Below, piece after piece: positions 46,255-55,686 of a DNA stretch of 64,000 nt (within the stretch, counting starts at the first letter, position 1; each line of letters starts with the position of its first letter). Under the pieces are notes generated by a model, which was given only the letters and a program-made list of their open reading frames with translations, was not told the DNA's origin and searched no databases. This stretch comes from Paenibacillus sp. E222. Its GTDB lineage: Bacteria; Bacillota; Bacilli; Paenibacillales; Paenibacillaceae. The position numbers and the translations under genes were made by a program. Where the stretch lies: NCBI RefSeq assembly GCF_013401555.1, contig NZ_CP058552.1, forward strand, positions 4,650,001 through 4,714,000, read 5' to 3'.

Positions 46255-46393
46255 TTACCAACCGATAATATTAGAAGTTCCGTCCATAATAGGGGCGAAG
46301 ACTAGACTGATCTCATCAATTAAACCTTCATTTAGAAAGGAACCATTGATTACACCTCCACCTTCAAGTAACACTTGATCAGTACCTAAGAAC
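46255..46393 (-). pseudogene. RibD C-terminal/dihydrofolate-reductase-like remnant
   Basis: A 45-codon frame ends GTDQVLLEGGGVINGSFLNE, LIDEISLVFAPIMDGTSNII, the typical C-terminal third of the RibD_C/DHFR-like family (LLEGGG...ELIDE...P...G). Nothing of the N-terminal two-thirds is visible. Decayed. Confidence 0.7.
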
Positions 46394-46506
46394 GGAAGGA
46401 ACGACCTATTACATCACGATCAAAAGACCCACTATGAACGCGTCGGATTATTCAAGCTAAGAAAAAAAAGTCCCCACGAACGCGATCGCAAACTCAACAT
46501 CAAAAG

Positions 46507-46542
46507 ACGAAGAAGCCTCCGACCCGGTTCGGAGGCTTCTTC
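46507..46542. terminator. Strong hairpin without T run
   Basis: A perfect stem of about 15 bp (46507-46521 with 46528-46542), GC-rich with loop CCCGGT. It lacks a T tail, so termination is uncertain. It lies among broken genes. Confidence 0.45.
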
Positions 46543-46610
46543 GTGTCGAGAAAGTCCGACTTGGTGCAAAATGAAAGAGTGAAGGGAGAAATTCAGTGAA
46601 GACATTAGGG

Positions 46611-46662
46611 TGTCGGGGGACAAGAACATGTTCCTATTGCCGATTAGGTGTATATTTAATCG
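46611..46662 (+). repeat. Dispersed repeat R6 (short form)
   Basis: TGTCGGGGGACAAGAACATG, then TTCCTATTG and CCGATTAGGTGTATATTTAA. It lies 25 bp before the truncated, GC-rich TetR remnant at 46688. Confidence 0.75.
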
Positions 46663-46687
46663 GTATTTTGCTGTTAATTCATTAAAC

Positions 46688-47089
46688 TAACGGGCAGATT
46701 ACTTCCCGGAGGCATTGGAGCAGCCGACCTCACGGGAAGTAGTTGCAAAAATCCTCTACGCGGCGGCCGAGCTGCATACCCGTTACAAGGATCGCAAGGG
46801 TTGTCTGGGCATTCACGGCGCCTTGGCCGGCTCGGACGAAGCCGAACCAATTCGGCGAGCTCTGATTGATGCGCGTGCGGATGGAGAGGCATCGCTGCGT
46901 GCCCGTTTCGAACGGGCAAAGCAGGAAGGCGACCTGCCGGAAAATGCTAATGCTGCAGTCCTGGCTGCATACGTAATGACGGTGCTTCATGGTATGGCTG
47001 TTCAAGCCAGGGCTGACTTCTGTCGTGAAATGCTGGAAGCTATTGAGGAGCAGGCGCTATCGACATGGCCCAGTGGTAAATCTATATGA
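46688..47089 (+). pseudogene. TetR-family regulator, C-terminal part only, GC-rich
   Basis: The frame ADYFPEALEQPTSREVVAKI, then GCLGIHGALAGSDEAEP and a long helical tail, is the ligand domain of a TetR regulator (KGCLG...ALA group). No HTH exists; a stop stands just before it at 46687. Base composition is much richer in G+C than the neighbours, so it probably came with a foreign segment, and the join falls next to repeat R6. The full C-terminus is present. Confidence 0.75.
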
Positions 47090-47095
47090 CGTGTA

Positions 47096-47136
47096 GAATT
47101 GAGGGCGCTGAAGGTAAGCGCCCTCAATTCTTTTTA
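47096..47136 (+). terminator. Rho-independent terminator
   Basis: Perfect 14-bp stem (47096-47109 with 47117-47130) followed by TTTTT. It ends the TetR remnant unit. Confidence 0.9.
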
Positions 47137-47584
47137 AAGTAGGTTCTTCAGTTTTCGCGGGAAACCTTATCATAAATAAGGGCAAGTTTTTTGCTGACTT
47201 ATTCGTGCAGAAATTGCAAGGTATTCATTTTTTATTTCCGATAAAATTTACCTTGAAGGGTGGGAACACGATGGATTTAATCTTGTTGAGCAGAGGAAAT
47301 TTTTGGTTATGCCAAACAATTAGTTAAAATCGAATTAGTATAACTTCGAGAAGTAACATTCATTGTATAATGGGTTTTATTTCCAATGTAAGCCGAGGTA
47401 CATTAAAGCTTTTGTTCAAGAATACGTTCGCGTCCACCTGATGGCCAACACTACTCTTCAGAAAATGATCCTCATTGGGACAATAAAGAAATTTTCAAAG
47501 CTACACACGATACTAACTTGCTTGTTTACGTGGCCTGTTCAATCTTCGGAATAACTTTAAGTGGAAAAAGAGACGATTTCCCAC
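47137..47584. other. Gene-free region
   Basis: No convincing gene. An 18-codon frame at 47271-47327 (MDLILLSRGNFWLC) and a 63-codon frame at 47363 lack ribosome binding sites or recognisable content. An imperfect stem AAGTGGRAAA near 47560-47588 probably ends the minus-strand PucR gene. Confidence 0.4.
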
Positions 47585-49249
47585 TTAATCTTTTTGAAGT
47601 AGTAGAGGTTCGATGGCTATCGCTATGCGTATTCGTAAGCTTTCAGCTGGATCTTTGAGTTTCACACCCAGCAGTTTTTCACACTTTTCCAGTCGATACA
47701 CCACCGTATTTCGATGAACGAAAAGTTGCTTGGATGTTTCGACAAGCTGGCATTGTGTATCGTAAAAAGCGTTCAAGGTGCGCAGCAGCTCTTTTTTTTC
47801 ATGTTCATCTGCAACTTGCAGCAATCCGTTCAAGGTCGCTTCATAAAATTGTTTCAGTTCGTTGTGGGGAAGCATATGGAATAAATATCCGATATCCTTT
47901 GCTTGGTAAGATTGGACGAATTGCTTTCGTTTTAGCCAGTAGCCGAATTGCATTGCATTAACGGCTTCTGTATAAGAATGTCGAACGCCGAGTACATTTG
48001 TTGCAGGTTTACCAATGCCGATAGAGAGACTCAGTCCAGTCTCATGATGGAGCTCTCTAAGTAATCCTGACAGCTGCTCGGTGAGTTTTGCCTCATCCCA
48101 CCCCGACTCAGGGATAGATAGCAGAAGACAGTAGGTATCATGTTTGGTAAACATGACGAAGGAATGTTCTAACACACCAAAAAGACGTTTGATGTGCTCG
48201 TATTGCTCCTCTTGCTCCGTGATATTATCTCCTTTCGGAGACGTCGAACCCTCGTATTTAGGAAATCTTTGATGCATGTGATGCACCTCGTCATTACGCA
48301 TGGTCAGTACGACGCATGCATGCCCCTTGATAAGTCCATATCTCTTGCCGCGGTTCAGCGCCTCCTGCTCAGAAGTGATGTATCCCTCGATCAGATCGGA
48401 AAAAAACTCGTTCTTGTGTCTGCGGGAGCGCTCCTTGACAGCCTGTGATTTGGTCAGCTCCATTCCAATGACGTTGGAGGCCTGCTCGAGCGTCAGACCG
48501 AAAAGGCCAGTCCATTGATCCGGCGAATGAAAGGATAACAAATAGCCTTCGTGGCGGTAAGTCTTTACTGGATATACCAGCATACAGCAACGTTCCCGGA
48601 CTGATGTGTCGATGAAGCACAACGAAGTGGGGTTAGAAATATCGGGCAAGTCTTGAAGTGTAGTTACTGCGGCCGTAGTGAGCTCAGCAACACCTGTATT
48701 CTGGTTGGAGGCGGAGATGGTTTGCCATTTGTTGTTTAACAGGATGACTGGGGATGAGAACAGTTTGGACAGGGAATCGATAATGCCGGAAATTCCTTTG
48801 CCGCGCATGATCATTTCAGAGAATTTTTTGTGGATGCTGAGTGCATATTGCAGTTCGTCGCTCTTATTGTTCAGAATAACACTGGTCGATCGCTGTAAAA
48901 TTTCGCCGAGGGATAGACGGACATCGGAAATTTCGATGATGGGAAATTCGTTCTGCTCCGCTTCCCTAAGGATGTCATCGGGGATCGGCAATTCAAAGCG
49001 CCTGGTTTTGATGGCCAAGCCCGAGCAATGAAGACGCTGCATGTCCCTGATCAGATGAATGAACATGTCTGGCTGCTGCTTCATGAAAAAGCCGTTGGTC
49101 AGCAAGAGCTCGTTGGGCCTCAGAAACCGAATGATATCCGGACAGTCCATAATGTTGACCGTTTGAACCTCGCGTACTAAACCCTTATGCCCCGTGATCA
49201 CTCTAGCATCATCGTAAATGCTGTTATTCAACAAATCTGTCAGCAGCAC
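47585..49249 (-). CDS. PucR-family transcriptional regulator
   Basis: About 555 residues. N-terminal PucR domain (DARVITGHKGLVREVQTVNIMD, LLLTNGFF), a central GGDEF-like region, and a C-terminal HTH_30 with LFVHRNTVVYRLEKCEKLLG. PucR regulators control purine catabolism and related nitrogen-compound pathways by sensing pathway intermediates. The frame opens at 49339, but GTG 49249 follows AAGGGATGGG and gives the normal start '(M)LLTDLLNNS'. It is divergent from the amidohydrolase genes and is expected to control them. Confidence 0.9.
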   Translation of the reverse strand: MLLTDLLNNSIYDDARVITGHKGLVREVQTVNIMDCPDIIRFLRPNELLLTNGFFMKQQPDMFIHLIRDMQRLHCSGLAIKTRRFELPIPDDILREAEQNEFPIIEISDVRLSLGEILQRSTSVILNNKSDELQYALSIHKKFSEMIMRGKGISGIIDSLSKLFSSPVILLNNKWQTISASNQNTGVAELTTAAVTTLQDLPDISNPTSLCFIDTSVRERCCMLVYPVKTYRHEGYLLSFHSPDQWTGLFGLTLEQASNVIGMELTKSQAVKERSRRHKNEFFSDLIEGYITSEQEALNRGKRYGLIKGHACVVLTMRNDEVHHMHQRFPKYEGSTSPKGDNITEQEEQYEHIKRLFGVLEHSFVMFTKHDTYCLLLSIPESGWDEAKLTEQLSGLLRELHHETGLSLSIGIGKPATNVLGVRHSYTEAVNAMQFGYWLKRKQFVQSYQAKDIGYLFHMLPHNELKQFYEATLNGLLQVADEHEKKELLRTLNAFYDTQCQLVETSKQLFVHRNTVVYRLEKCEKLLGVKLKDPAESLRIRIAIAIEPLLLQKD

Positions 49250-49451
49250 ATCGACCCATCCCTTTCTGGAACAAGTTGTTTTGTTGTTAAGTAATATAAC
49301 ACTATGATCATGGAGAGTAAATATCTTTGGTTTGATCATCCAATATTGCTAATTATTTTTATCCTTTTCATCCAATGATTTCTTATAAGGAGTGAATTAT
49401 GCTTAAAGTGTTTCTTGCGTGTAATAAAAGCGTACATGGATGGAGGTTGTA

Positions 49452-50711
49452 ATGATTGATCTTCTTATCACGGATACGGTGTTGTCCGGGGGTGTAAGGC
49501 GAATGGATGTCGGGATATCCTCAGGCAAGATTGCATTTATCGCGCCATGCGGGGAAAGGAAAACGGAAGCGTCTTGTGTAGTGCAGGGCAAAGGGGGCTT
49601 ATTGCTGCCGGGCTTTGTCGAGCCGCATATTCATTTGGAAAAAGCATATTTGCTGGATTCCATGGATCGGGAGGCGGAGTCTCTCCAGGATGCGATTCGG
49701 ATAACAGCCAAACTGAAAAGTTCATTCACGAAGGAGGACATGTACCAGCGCTCGCTGGCTGTCATTCGGGAAGCCGTCAGGAATGGTGTAACCCATATGC
49801 GCTGCCATGCAGAGGTTGATCCGGTTCTCGGACTCAGAGCTATCGAATCTGCTCTTCGTCTCAAACAATCCTTAAGACATCTACTGGATTTACAGGTAGT
49901 TGCCTTTCCCCAAGAAGGGGTGTTTAAGATTCCAGGGACTGCTGGGCTGATGGAAGAGGCCATTCGTATGGGAGCCGATGTGATTGGAGGAATCACTTAT
50001 CAGGATGCAGACCTGGGGGAGCACTTGGATTTTGCATTTGGTCTGGCAGGGAAGTACGGAAAACCGCTGGATTTTCACGCGGATTTCTCGGTCAATTCCA
50101 ACGACCGTGCCGTTGTGGAAATTGCAAAAAGGACAATTGCTGCAGGAATGCAGGGGCATGTAGCCGCCGGACATGTAACCTCGCTCGGTTCCCTCCCAGA
50201 ACACGAAGCTTTGGCTATCGGAGAGCTTCTGTGTCATGCCGGGATCAGCGTCATTACGCTGCCGATGACTGACCTCTTTCTGAATGGAAGAGAAGGCCCA
50301 GAAGGTTATCATAGAGGTCTGACTCCCGTGAAACTGATGCAGGATTGTGGAGTGAATGTGGCAATTGGCGTCAATAATGTGCGCAATCCATTCACACCGT
50401 TTGGCAAGGCAGACCCGATTGAGGCCGCCTGGCTATTGGCCGTCACTTCGTACATGGGCAGCAAACGGGATGCGCTCATCTTGACTAACATGCTGACGCA
50501 TAACGCGGCACAGGCGTTAGGCATTGAAAATTATGGTGTTAAGGTCGGCGCTCCGGCTGATATGGTATTGTTCCGAGAGCGGTCGGAAAGGGAAGTGCTG
50601 CTTAATAAACCGGAGGCCCGCACGGTCTGGAAATCGGGATTACAGGTAGCTTGTACTGACTCAAAACCTTTGGAATTACCGTGGTTGTCGGATGAGATCG
50701 AAACAATCTGA
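49452..50711 (+). CDS. Cytosine-deaminase-like amidohydrolase
   Basis: About 419 residues. Metal site HIHLEKAYL near the N-terminus, a further His in DFHADFSVNSN, and VGVNNVRNPFTPFG with the catalytic Asp/Asn position, as in CodA-type deaminases (HxH...H...D). The Asp commonly in 'SDNxxDxW/FxP' is here NNVRNPFTPFG, so the substrate or metal use may differ. ATG 49452 follows GGAGGTTG. Second gene copy type is the next gene; they are probably cotranscribed. Confidence 0.85.
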   Translation: MIDLLITDTVLSGGVRRMDVGISSGKIAFIAPCGERKTEASCVVQGKGGLLLPGFVEPHIHLEKAYLLDSMDREAESLQDAIRITAKLKSSFTKEDMYQRSLAVIREAVRNGVTHMRCHAEVDPVLGLRAIESALRLKQSLRHLLDLQVVAFPQEGVFKIPGTAGLMEEAIRMGADVIGGITYQDADLGEHLDFAFGLAGKYGKPLDFHADFSVNSNDRAVVEIAKRTIAAGMQGHVAAGHVTSLGSLPEHEALAIGELLCHAGISVITLPMTDLFLNGREGPEGYHRGLTPVKLMQDCGVNVAIGVNNVRNPFTPFGKADPIEAAWLLAVTSYMGSKRDALILTNMLTHNAAQALGIENYGVKVGAPADMVLFRERSEREVLLNKPEARTVWKSGLQVACTDSKPLELPWLSDEIETI

Positions 50712-50734
50712 TTATGATGTAAGGGGATGGAGTT

Positions 50735-51955
50735 ATGGAGAAAGGGTTAACACTCGTAAAAAATGTCAAATGGTCGGAAAACCTGTTCGATCTAACGATT
50801 GATCAAGCAACAGGAATTATTGTCAGAATTGAGAATGCCGGAACTGATGGTGGTCTCGCATCTGTAAATATTGCCGATAGGGCGACAAGCGTCATTGACG
50901 CGGATGGGCTCCACTATGTACCGCCAATGGCAGATATGCATACCCATCTGGACAAGCATTTTATCGGTGAGCCGTGGAAGTCTTTGCAGCCGTTTGTCAC
51001 GCTGCCCGGACAGTTGGAATTTGAGAAAAGCATGTTGGCGGAACTACCGACCGGGGCGGGAGAACGTGCGAAACGAATGTTGGATTTAATGCTTGCCCAA
51101 GGTACAACGACAATCCGCACACACGTTGACGTGGATCCGCAAATTGGCCTCTCTCATCTTGAGGAGATCTTGGAAGTGCGTGAGATATACCAAGGACGCA
51201 TCGATATGGAAATTGTGGCGTTCCCCCAGCAAGGCCTGCTTCGATCTGACTCCGTTTCCGTTATGCGGCAAGCGCTTCGTGCTGGAGCTAACTATGTTGG
51301 TGGTGTGGATCCGGCCGGACTGGACCGCCGGGTGGATGCCAGTCTGGAAGCCATGTTTGAACTTGCGACAGAATTCTCTGCGGGCATCGACTTGCATCTG
51401 CATGACCCGAGTCATCTCGGAATATACACGATCAGCCGCTTCGCCGAACTGACAGAACAAGCCGGTATGTCCGGCCGTACCGCGGTAAGCCATGCCTATT
51501 GTTTGGGCCAGGTTGGGGAAACGGAGGTGCGCTCACTCGCAGAAAGGTTGTGTGCGACCGGCGTAGCCATCATGACGAGTGTGCCCATTGACAGGCCTAT
51601 GCCCCCTATCAAACTGTTGATGGAAACGGGAGTATCCGTGCATATCGGTTCCGATAACATTTTGGATTCATGGAGCCCATTCGGAAATGGCGATATGCTC
51701 TCCCGTGGGTCACGTCTCGCTGAAGCATCCGGTTGGGTGGAAGACTTCTGGCTGTTAGAAACGTACAAGCTTATATCCAATGCGCCATTAACTCCAAAAG
51801 TGGGTGAACGAGGCACTTTCTCGTTGGTAAATGCCATAAATGCCATGCATGCGTTGGCGGCGGCACCTTCACGCGAAGCTGTATTTTCGGGAGGTGTGCT
51901 TGTTGGTGGTCGAATGTTTCCGAACAGTAGACAGATGGCAGCCATCCATTCGTAA
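50735..51955 (+). CDS. Cytosine-deaminase/AtzC-like amidohydrolase
   Basis: 406 residues. Metal ligands in MADMHTHLDKHFIG, LHLHDPSH, SHAYCLG and the catalytic Asp in HIGSDNILDSWSPFGNGDML, the full CodA signature. Deaminates or hydrolyses a cyclic amidine/amide ring. It starts 23 bp behind the first amidohydrolase, so the two may act in series. The substrate is not known. Confidence 0.88.
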   Translation: MEKGLTLVKNVKWSENLFDLTIDQATGIIVRIENAGTDGGLASVNIADRATSVIDADGLHYVPPMADMHTHLDKHFIGEPWKSLQPFVTLPGQLEFEKSMLAELPTGAGERAKRMLDLMLAQGTTTIRTHVDVDPQIGLSHLEEILEVREIYQGRIDMEIVAFPQQGLLRSDSVSVMRQALRAGANYVGGVDPAGLDRRVDASLEAMFELATEFSAGIDLHLHDPSHLGIYTISRFAELTEQAGMSGRTAVSHAYCLGQVGETEVRSLAERLCATGVAIMTSVPIDRPMPPIKLLMETGVSVHIGSDNILDSWSPFGNGDMLSRGSRLAEASGWVEDFWLLETYKLISNAPLTPKVGERGTFSLVNAINAMHALAAAPSREAVFSGGVLVGGRMFPNSRQMAAIHS

Positions 51956-51973
51956 CAATCTTTAATATACATG

Positions 51974-52009
51974 AAGCAGCGCATCCTTTTTCAGGTGCGT
52001 TGCTTTTTG
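51974..52009 (+). terminator. Rho-independent terminator between deaminase pair and importer
   Basis: Stem AAGCAGCGCA (51974-51983) with TGCGTTGCTT (51996-52005) and T run. From here to 52287 no gene is seen; the importer promoter must lie there. Confidence 0.75.
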
Positions 52010-52287
52010 GCATGAAAAGGCTGATCAGATGACGTATAAAACGTTGCTTAATGCAATTTATGTGATAATACATGACACTTAAATTTAGACAGCCTTTTCT
52101 TTTGGTGTAATAATCCAAATGAAATCATTTTTTTTAGTGAATCACACCAATGACTGAGGCTTCCTTACATCGTATTATTCTTATAAGAACAATTCCGAGT
52201 CACATAAACTGACATTAACAGAATAGGAGGGATATTGGAGGAGTTACAAAAACCAAACATCATTGTTACGAACAGGGGGAGAGAGAC

Positions 52288-53220
52288 ATGCGTCGAGGTT
52301 TCCATGCAAACCGCATCCAAAACATCAGAAAGCATGGGCTGTTATTGGTCATGATTTTGCCAGGCATTGTCTATCTGTTCATCAACAATTACTTGCCCAT
52401 GTTCGGCATTGTGATTGCGTTCAAAGATATCAATTTTGCAAAAGGAATCTGGGGAAGTGACTGGGTAGGCTTCGATAATTTCGCCTATCTGTTCCAAACA
52501 CAGGATGCTTGGGTGATTACCCGAAACACGTTACTCTACAACGGTGCATTTATCGTGCTTGGAACAGTACTCTCCATAGCTGTGGCCGTATTGTTGAACG
52601 AGGTAAAAAAGCGATTCGCCTCCCGACTGTACCAAAGCATCATTTTGCTGCCCTATCTGATCTCGATGGTCATTGTCGCTTACTTGGTTCTGGCATTGCT
52701 CAACGAAGAAAACGGATTCGTTAACCATTACGTGCTTCCTTTGCTGGGGATTGACCCCGTGTCGTGGTATGCGGATTCCGGTAAATGGCCCTTTATATTA
52801 AGCGTCGTATATCTGTGGAAAAACGTCGGTTATACATGCATTGTTTATCTGGCCTCAATCGTAGGCATCAGCCAGGAATATTATGAATCCGCTACGCTGG
52901 ACGGAGCATCCAAGTGGAGGCAAGTCTGGAGCATTACCCTTCCTCTGCTTAAACCTACGATGGTTATTATGGTACTTCTTGCAGTGGGACGCATCTTCAA
53001 TTCCGATTTCGGATTGTTCTATCAGGTTCCGCTGAATTCGGGTGCACTGCAAACGACTACAGATGTCATTGACACATACGTTTATCGTGGATTGATGACT
53101 TTCGGGGATTTCGGAATGTCATCCGCTGCCGGACTTTATCAGTCCATAGTCGGTTTTCTGTTAGTATGGACGACCAATGCGATTGTTCGTCGCAAAAACC
53201 GGGATTTGGCGCTGTTTTAG
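52288..53220 (+). CDS. LplB-type ABC importer permease
   Basis: 310 residues, six membrane helices. VINNYLPMFG-like FINNYLPMFGIVIAFKDINF, the EAA region ESATLDGASKWRQVWSITLPLL. Paralogue of 35888. Ribosome binding site GGGGGAGAGAG. Confidence 0.92.
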   Translation: MRRGFHANRIQNIRKHGLLLVMILPGIVYLFINNYLPMFGIVIAFKDINFAKGIWGSDWVGFDNFAYLFQTQDAWVITRNTLLYNGAFIVLGTVLSIAVAVLLNEVKKRFASRLYQSIILLPYLISMVIVAYLVLALLNEENGFVNHYVLPLLGIDPVSWYADSGKWPFILSVVYLWKNVGYTCIVYLASIVGISQEYYESATLDGASKWRQVWSITLPLLKPTMVIMVLLAVGRIFNSDFGLFYQVPLNSGALQTTTDVIDTYVYRGLMTFGDFGMSSAAGLYQSIVGFLLVWTTNAIVRRKNRDLALF

Positions 53221-53238
53221 CTAAGGGGGGAGGACAAC

Positions 53239-54120
53239 ATGTATTCAAATAGGATTTATCAAATGGCTGTTCACCTCGTGCTCATCATGATGGCAATCGC
53301 TGCAGTGTTTCCGTTTATACTTCTGATATCCGCTTCCCTAACCGAGGAACAAGCCATTATCAGGGATGGTTATGGTTTGTTTCCGGCTCAATTCAGCTTC
53401 GATGCTTATGTGTATCTGTTTAATCAGTATTCGTTGATTTTGCGGTCGTATGGAATTACGGCATTCATCACGGGCGTGGGCACGATCGTTGGGTTGCTGA
53501 TCACAACCCTGGTCGCTTATCCGCTATCTAGAAATGTGCTTCCATTTCGTTCGTTCCTGTCATTCTTCGTATTTTTCACCCTGCTTTTCAATGGGGGGCT
53601 GGTGCCGATGTATCTGGTTTATACGGACCTCTTCCATTTGAAAGATACCATCTGGTCGCTAATCATCCCGAATTTACTGACCAACGGGTTCTACATTTTG
53701 TTGATGCGCAGTTTCTTTTCCACGTCCATTCCCGGCGAAGTCGTGGAGTCGGCCTATGTGGATGGAGCCAACGAATGGGTTATTTATTGCAAAATCGTTC
53801 TCCCGCTTGCTCTCCCAAGCCTGGCAACCATTGGTCTGATGCTCATGATTTCGTATTGGAACGATTGGTTTAACGGTCTGATCTTCATCAATGACGGAAG
53901 CCTCTACAGCATTCAAAACCTTCTTAATCGAATGTTGTCTGATGTCCAGTACTTGCAGCAAAACAGTTTGTCTGGCCAGACGGCTGTTGTCTCATCCGTA
54001 CCTCTCGGCAGTGTGAGAATGGCTATTGCCGTAATCGGCGTGTTGCCGCTGATCGCAGCGTATCCGTTTTTCCAGAAATTCTTCGTCAAGGGATTGACTA
54101 TTGGTGCCGTAAAAGGTTAG
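53239..54120 (+). CDS. YtcP-type ABC importer permease
   Basis: 293 residues, six helices, EAA region VVESAYVDGANEWVIYCKIVLPLAL, C-terminus FFQKFFVKGLTIGAVKG. Paralogue of 36836. Follows the first permease by 18 bp. Confidence 0.92.
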   Translation: MYSNRIYQMAVHLVLIMMAIAAVFPFILLISASLTEEQAIIRDGYGLFPAQFSFDAYVYLFNQYSLILRSYGITAFITGVGTIVGLLITTLVAYPLSRNVLPFRSFLSFFVFFTLLFNGGLVPMYLVYTDLFHLKDTIWSLIIPNLLTNGFYILLMRSFFSTSIPGEVVESAYVDGANEWVIYCKIVLPLALPSLATIGLMLMISYWNDWFNGLIFINDGSLYSIQNLLNRMLSDVQYLQQNSLSGQTAVVSSVPLGSVRMAIAVIGVLPLIAAYPFFQKFFVKGLTIGAVKG

Positions 54121-54170
54121 TCATGCTTCGTATCCGAGATGTCACATCCAAAAGCAAACATGGGGAGTGA

Positions 54171-55670
54171 ATGAAGATGTTCAGAAAAAGATTACCTGCG
54201 GGTTTCATAAAGGTAATGTCCTTAATTTGTGCGGCCCCTCTATTGTTGGCGGCATGCGGAAATCCAGACAGTAAGGATGGAGTAGAACTTGGTAAAGCTT
54301 CAGCAACAGACATGTACGAAGTGGTCATGACGTATCCGGCTTTTGGGGATGTAACGGATGTTAAGGAAATTCAGGAAGCCATCAGTGATATTACAGCGGA
54401 AAAGGTAGGCGCCACTGTGAAGCTCTTGCCTGTTAATGGATCTAACTATGCCAATCAAATGAACTTGATGCTGGCGGGCAGCGAGAAACTGGATCTGGTG
54501 TATACCAGCGTTTGGTTCGGCCTTGAATCCCAAATCGGCAGGGGGCAGTTACTGCCCATGGAAGAATCATTGAATGAATTCGGTAAAAAGATACTGGAGG
54601 CTGTTCCGGAGGAAGCTGCAGAAGCCGGGAAGATGAATGGCGAAACATATGGCGTTCCCAGCATTAAAGCTTGGGCACTTTCTCCCAGTTTGGTGATGGA
54701 CAAAGAGCTTGCAGATAAGCATGATATTGACCTTAGCGCCATAAAAACCTGGAATGATATCTCTGCTGTATTGCAGCGTATCAAGGACAATGAGCCGGGT
54801 GTCACGCCAATTGTCAGCTATACCTCGCAGGAAACACCCGGACAAGCCATGCTGAATTTTGATCCATTGGGAACAGCACCTGGCGTACTGGATTTTGGCG
54901 GGGAGGACTTCACCGTGCAGAATCTTTTTGCGACTTCGCGGTTCTCCACAATGGCTGACCTGATGCGTAATTGGTACCAAAAAGGTTATTTCAGCAAAGA
55001 CGTGGCAACGTCACAGGAAACGGGGTCCAATCTGATCAAGGCAGGCAAAGCCTTCTCGTATATCCGGAATATCAATGAGTGTTACTCGGAATCGCTTGCG
55101 GCTAGGACCGAACTAGTATGCGTACCCCTTGAGGACTCGTATATGACGCGTAATAGCGTAGCTTCGAACATGATGTCTTTGGCAAGGAACAGTGAGCAGC
55201 CGGATAAGGCGATTCAAGTATTGGAACTGTTTTACTCGGACGAAGCAGTCATTAATCTGTTTACCAACGGTATTGAGGGCAAGCATTATGTTAAGCGGGA
55301 TAATGACCTGATCGGCAAGCCGGAAGGTGTTACTGCAACAGGATACGATTCAAACCAATATGCCGTGGGGAACAATTTCCTGTCCTATATATGGGAAGGG
55401 AACGATCCTGACATGTGGGATCACTTGAAAGGTGAAAACGAGAGTGCCGTAAAATCAAGGGCGATGGGCTTCAGCTTCGACATCAATCCGGTCAAAACCC
55501 AAATTACCGCGGTGGCCAACGTCCAAAACCAGTATGATGCAGGCTTTCAGACAGGAACTTTTGACCCGTCAGAACTGGGTGCTTATATCGACAAACTAAA
55601 GAATGCAGGCGTAGAGAAAATATTGACGGAAAAGCAAAACCAGTTAAACCAATGGCTTGAAAATAAATAG
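54171..55670 (+). CDS. Extracellular solute-binding lipoprotein of the ABC importer
   Basis: 499 residues, same length and arrangement as 37783. Lipobox LAAC (Cys about residue 24) behind a signal peptide, then the binding fold (MLAGSEKLDLVYTSVWFG). The set permease-permease-binding protein, again without ATPase, points to a sugar-type importer, but the PucR gene and the amidohydrolases point to a nitrogen heterocycle or its glycoside. Confidence 0.9.
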   Translation: MKMFRKRLPAGFIKVMSLICAAPLLLAACGNPDSKDGVELGKASATDMYEVVMTYPAFGDVTDVKEIQEAISDITAEKVGATVKLLPVNGSNYANQMNLMLAGSEKLDLVYTSVWFGLESQIGRGQLLPMEESLNEFGKKILEAVPEEAAEAGKMNGETYGVPSIKAWALSPSLVMDKELADKHDIDLSAIKTWNDISAVLQRIKDNEPGVTPIVSYTSQETPGQAMLNFDPLGTAPGVLDFGGEDFTVQNLFATSRFSTMADLMRNWYQKGYFSKDVATSQETGSNLIKAGKAFSYIRNINECYSESLAARTELVCVPLEDSYMTRNSVASNMMSLARNSEQPDKAIQVLELFYSDEAVINLFTNGIEGKHYVKRDNDLIGKPEGVTATGYDSNQYAVGNNFLSYIWEGNDPDMWDHLKGENESAVKSRAMGFSFDINPVKTQITAVANVQNQYDAGFQTGTFDPSELGAYIDKLKNAGVEKILTEKQNQLNQWLENK

Positions 55671-55686
55671 AAGGAGCTGATCATAC

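Noticed and set aside
47363..47554. 63-codon frame
   Set aside because: No start signal; composition typical of non-coding sequence.
52010..52287. Riboswitch in front of the importer operon
   Set aside because: No recognisable conserved core of purine, preQ1, TPP or other classes could be seen by eye.
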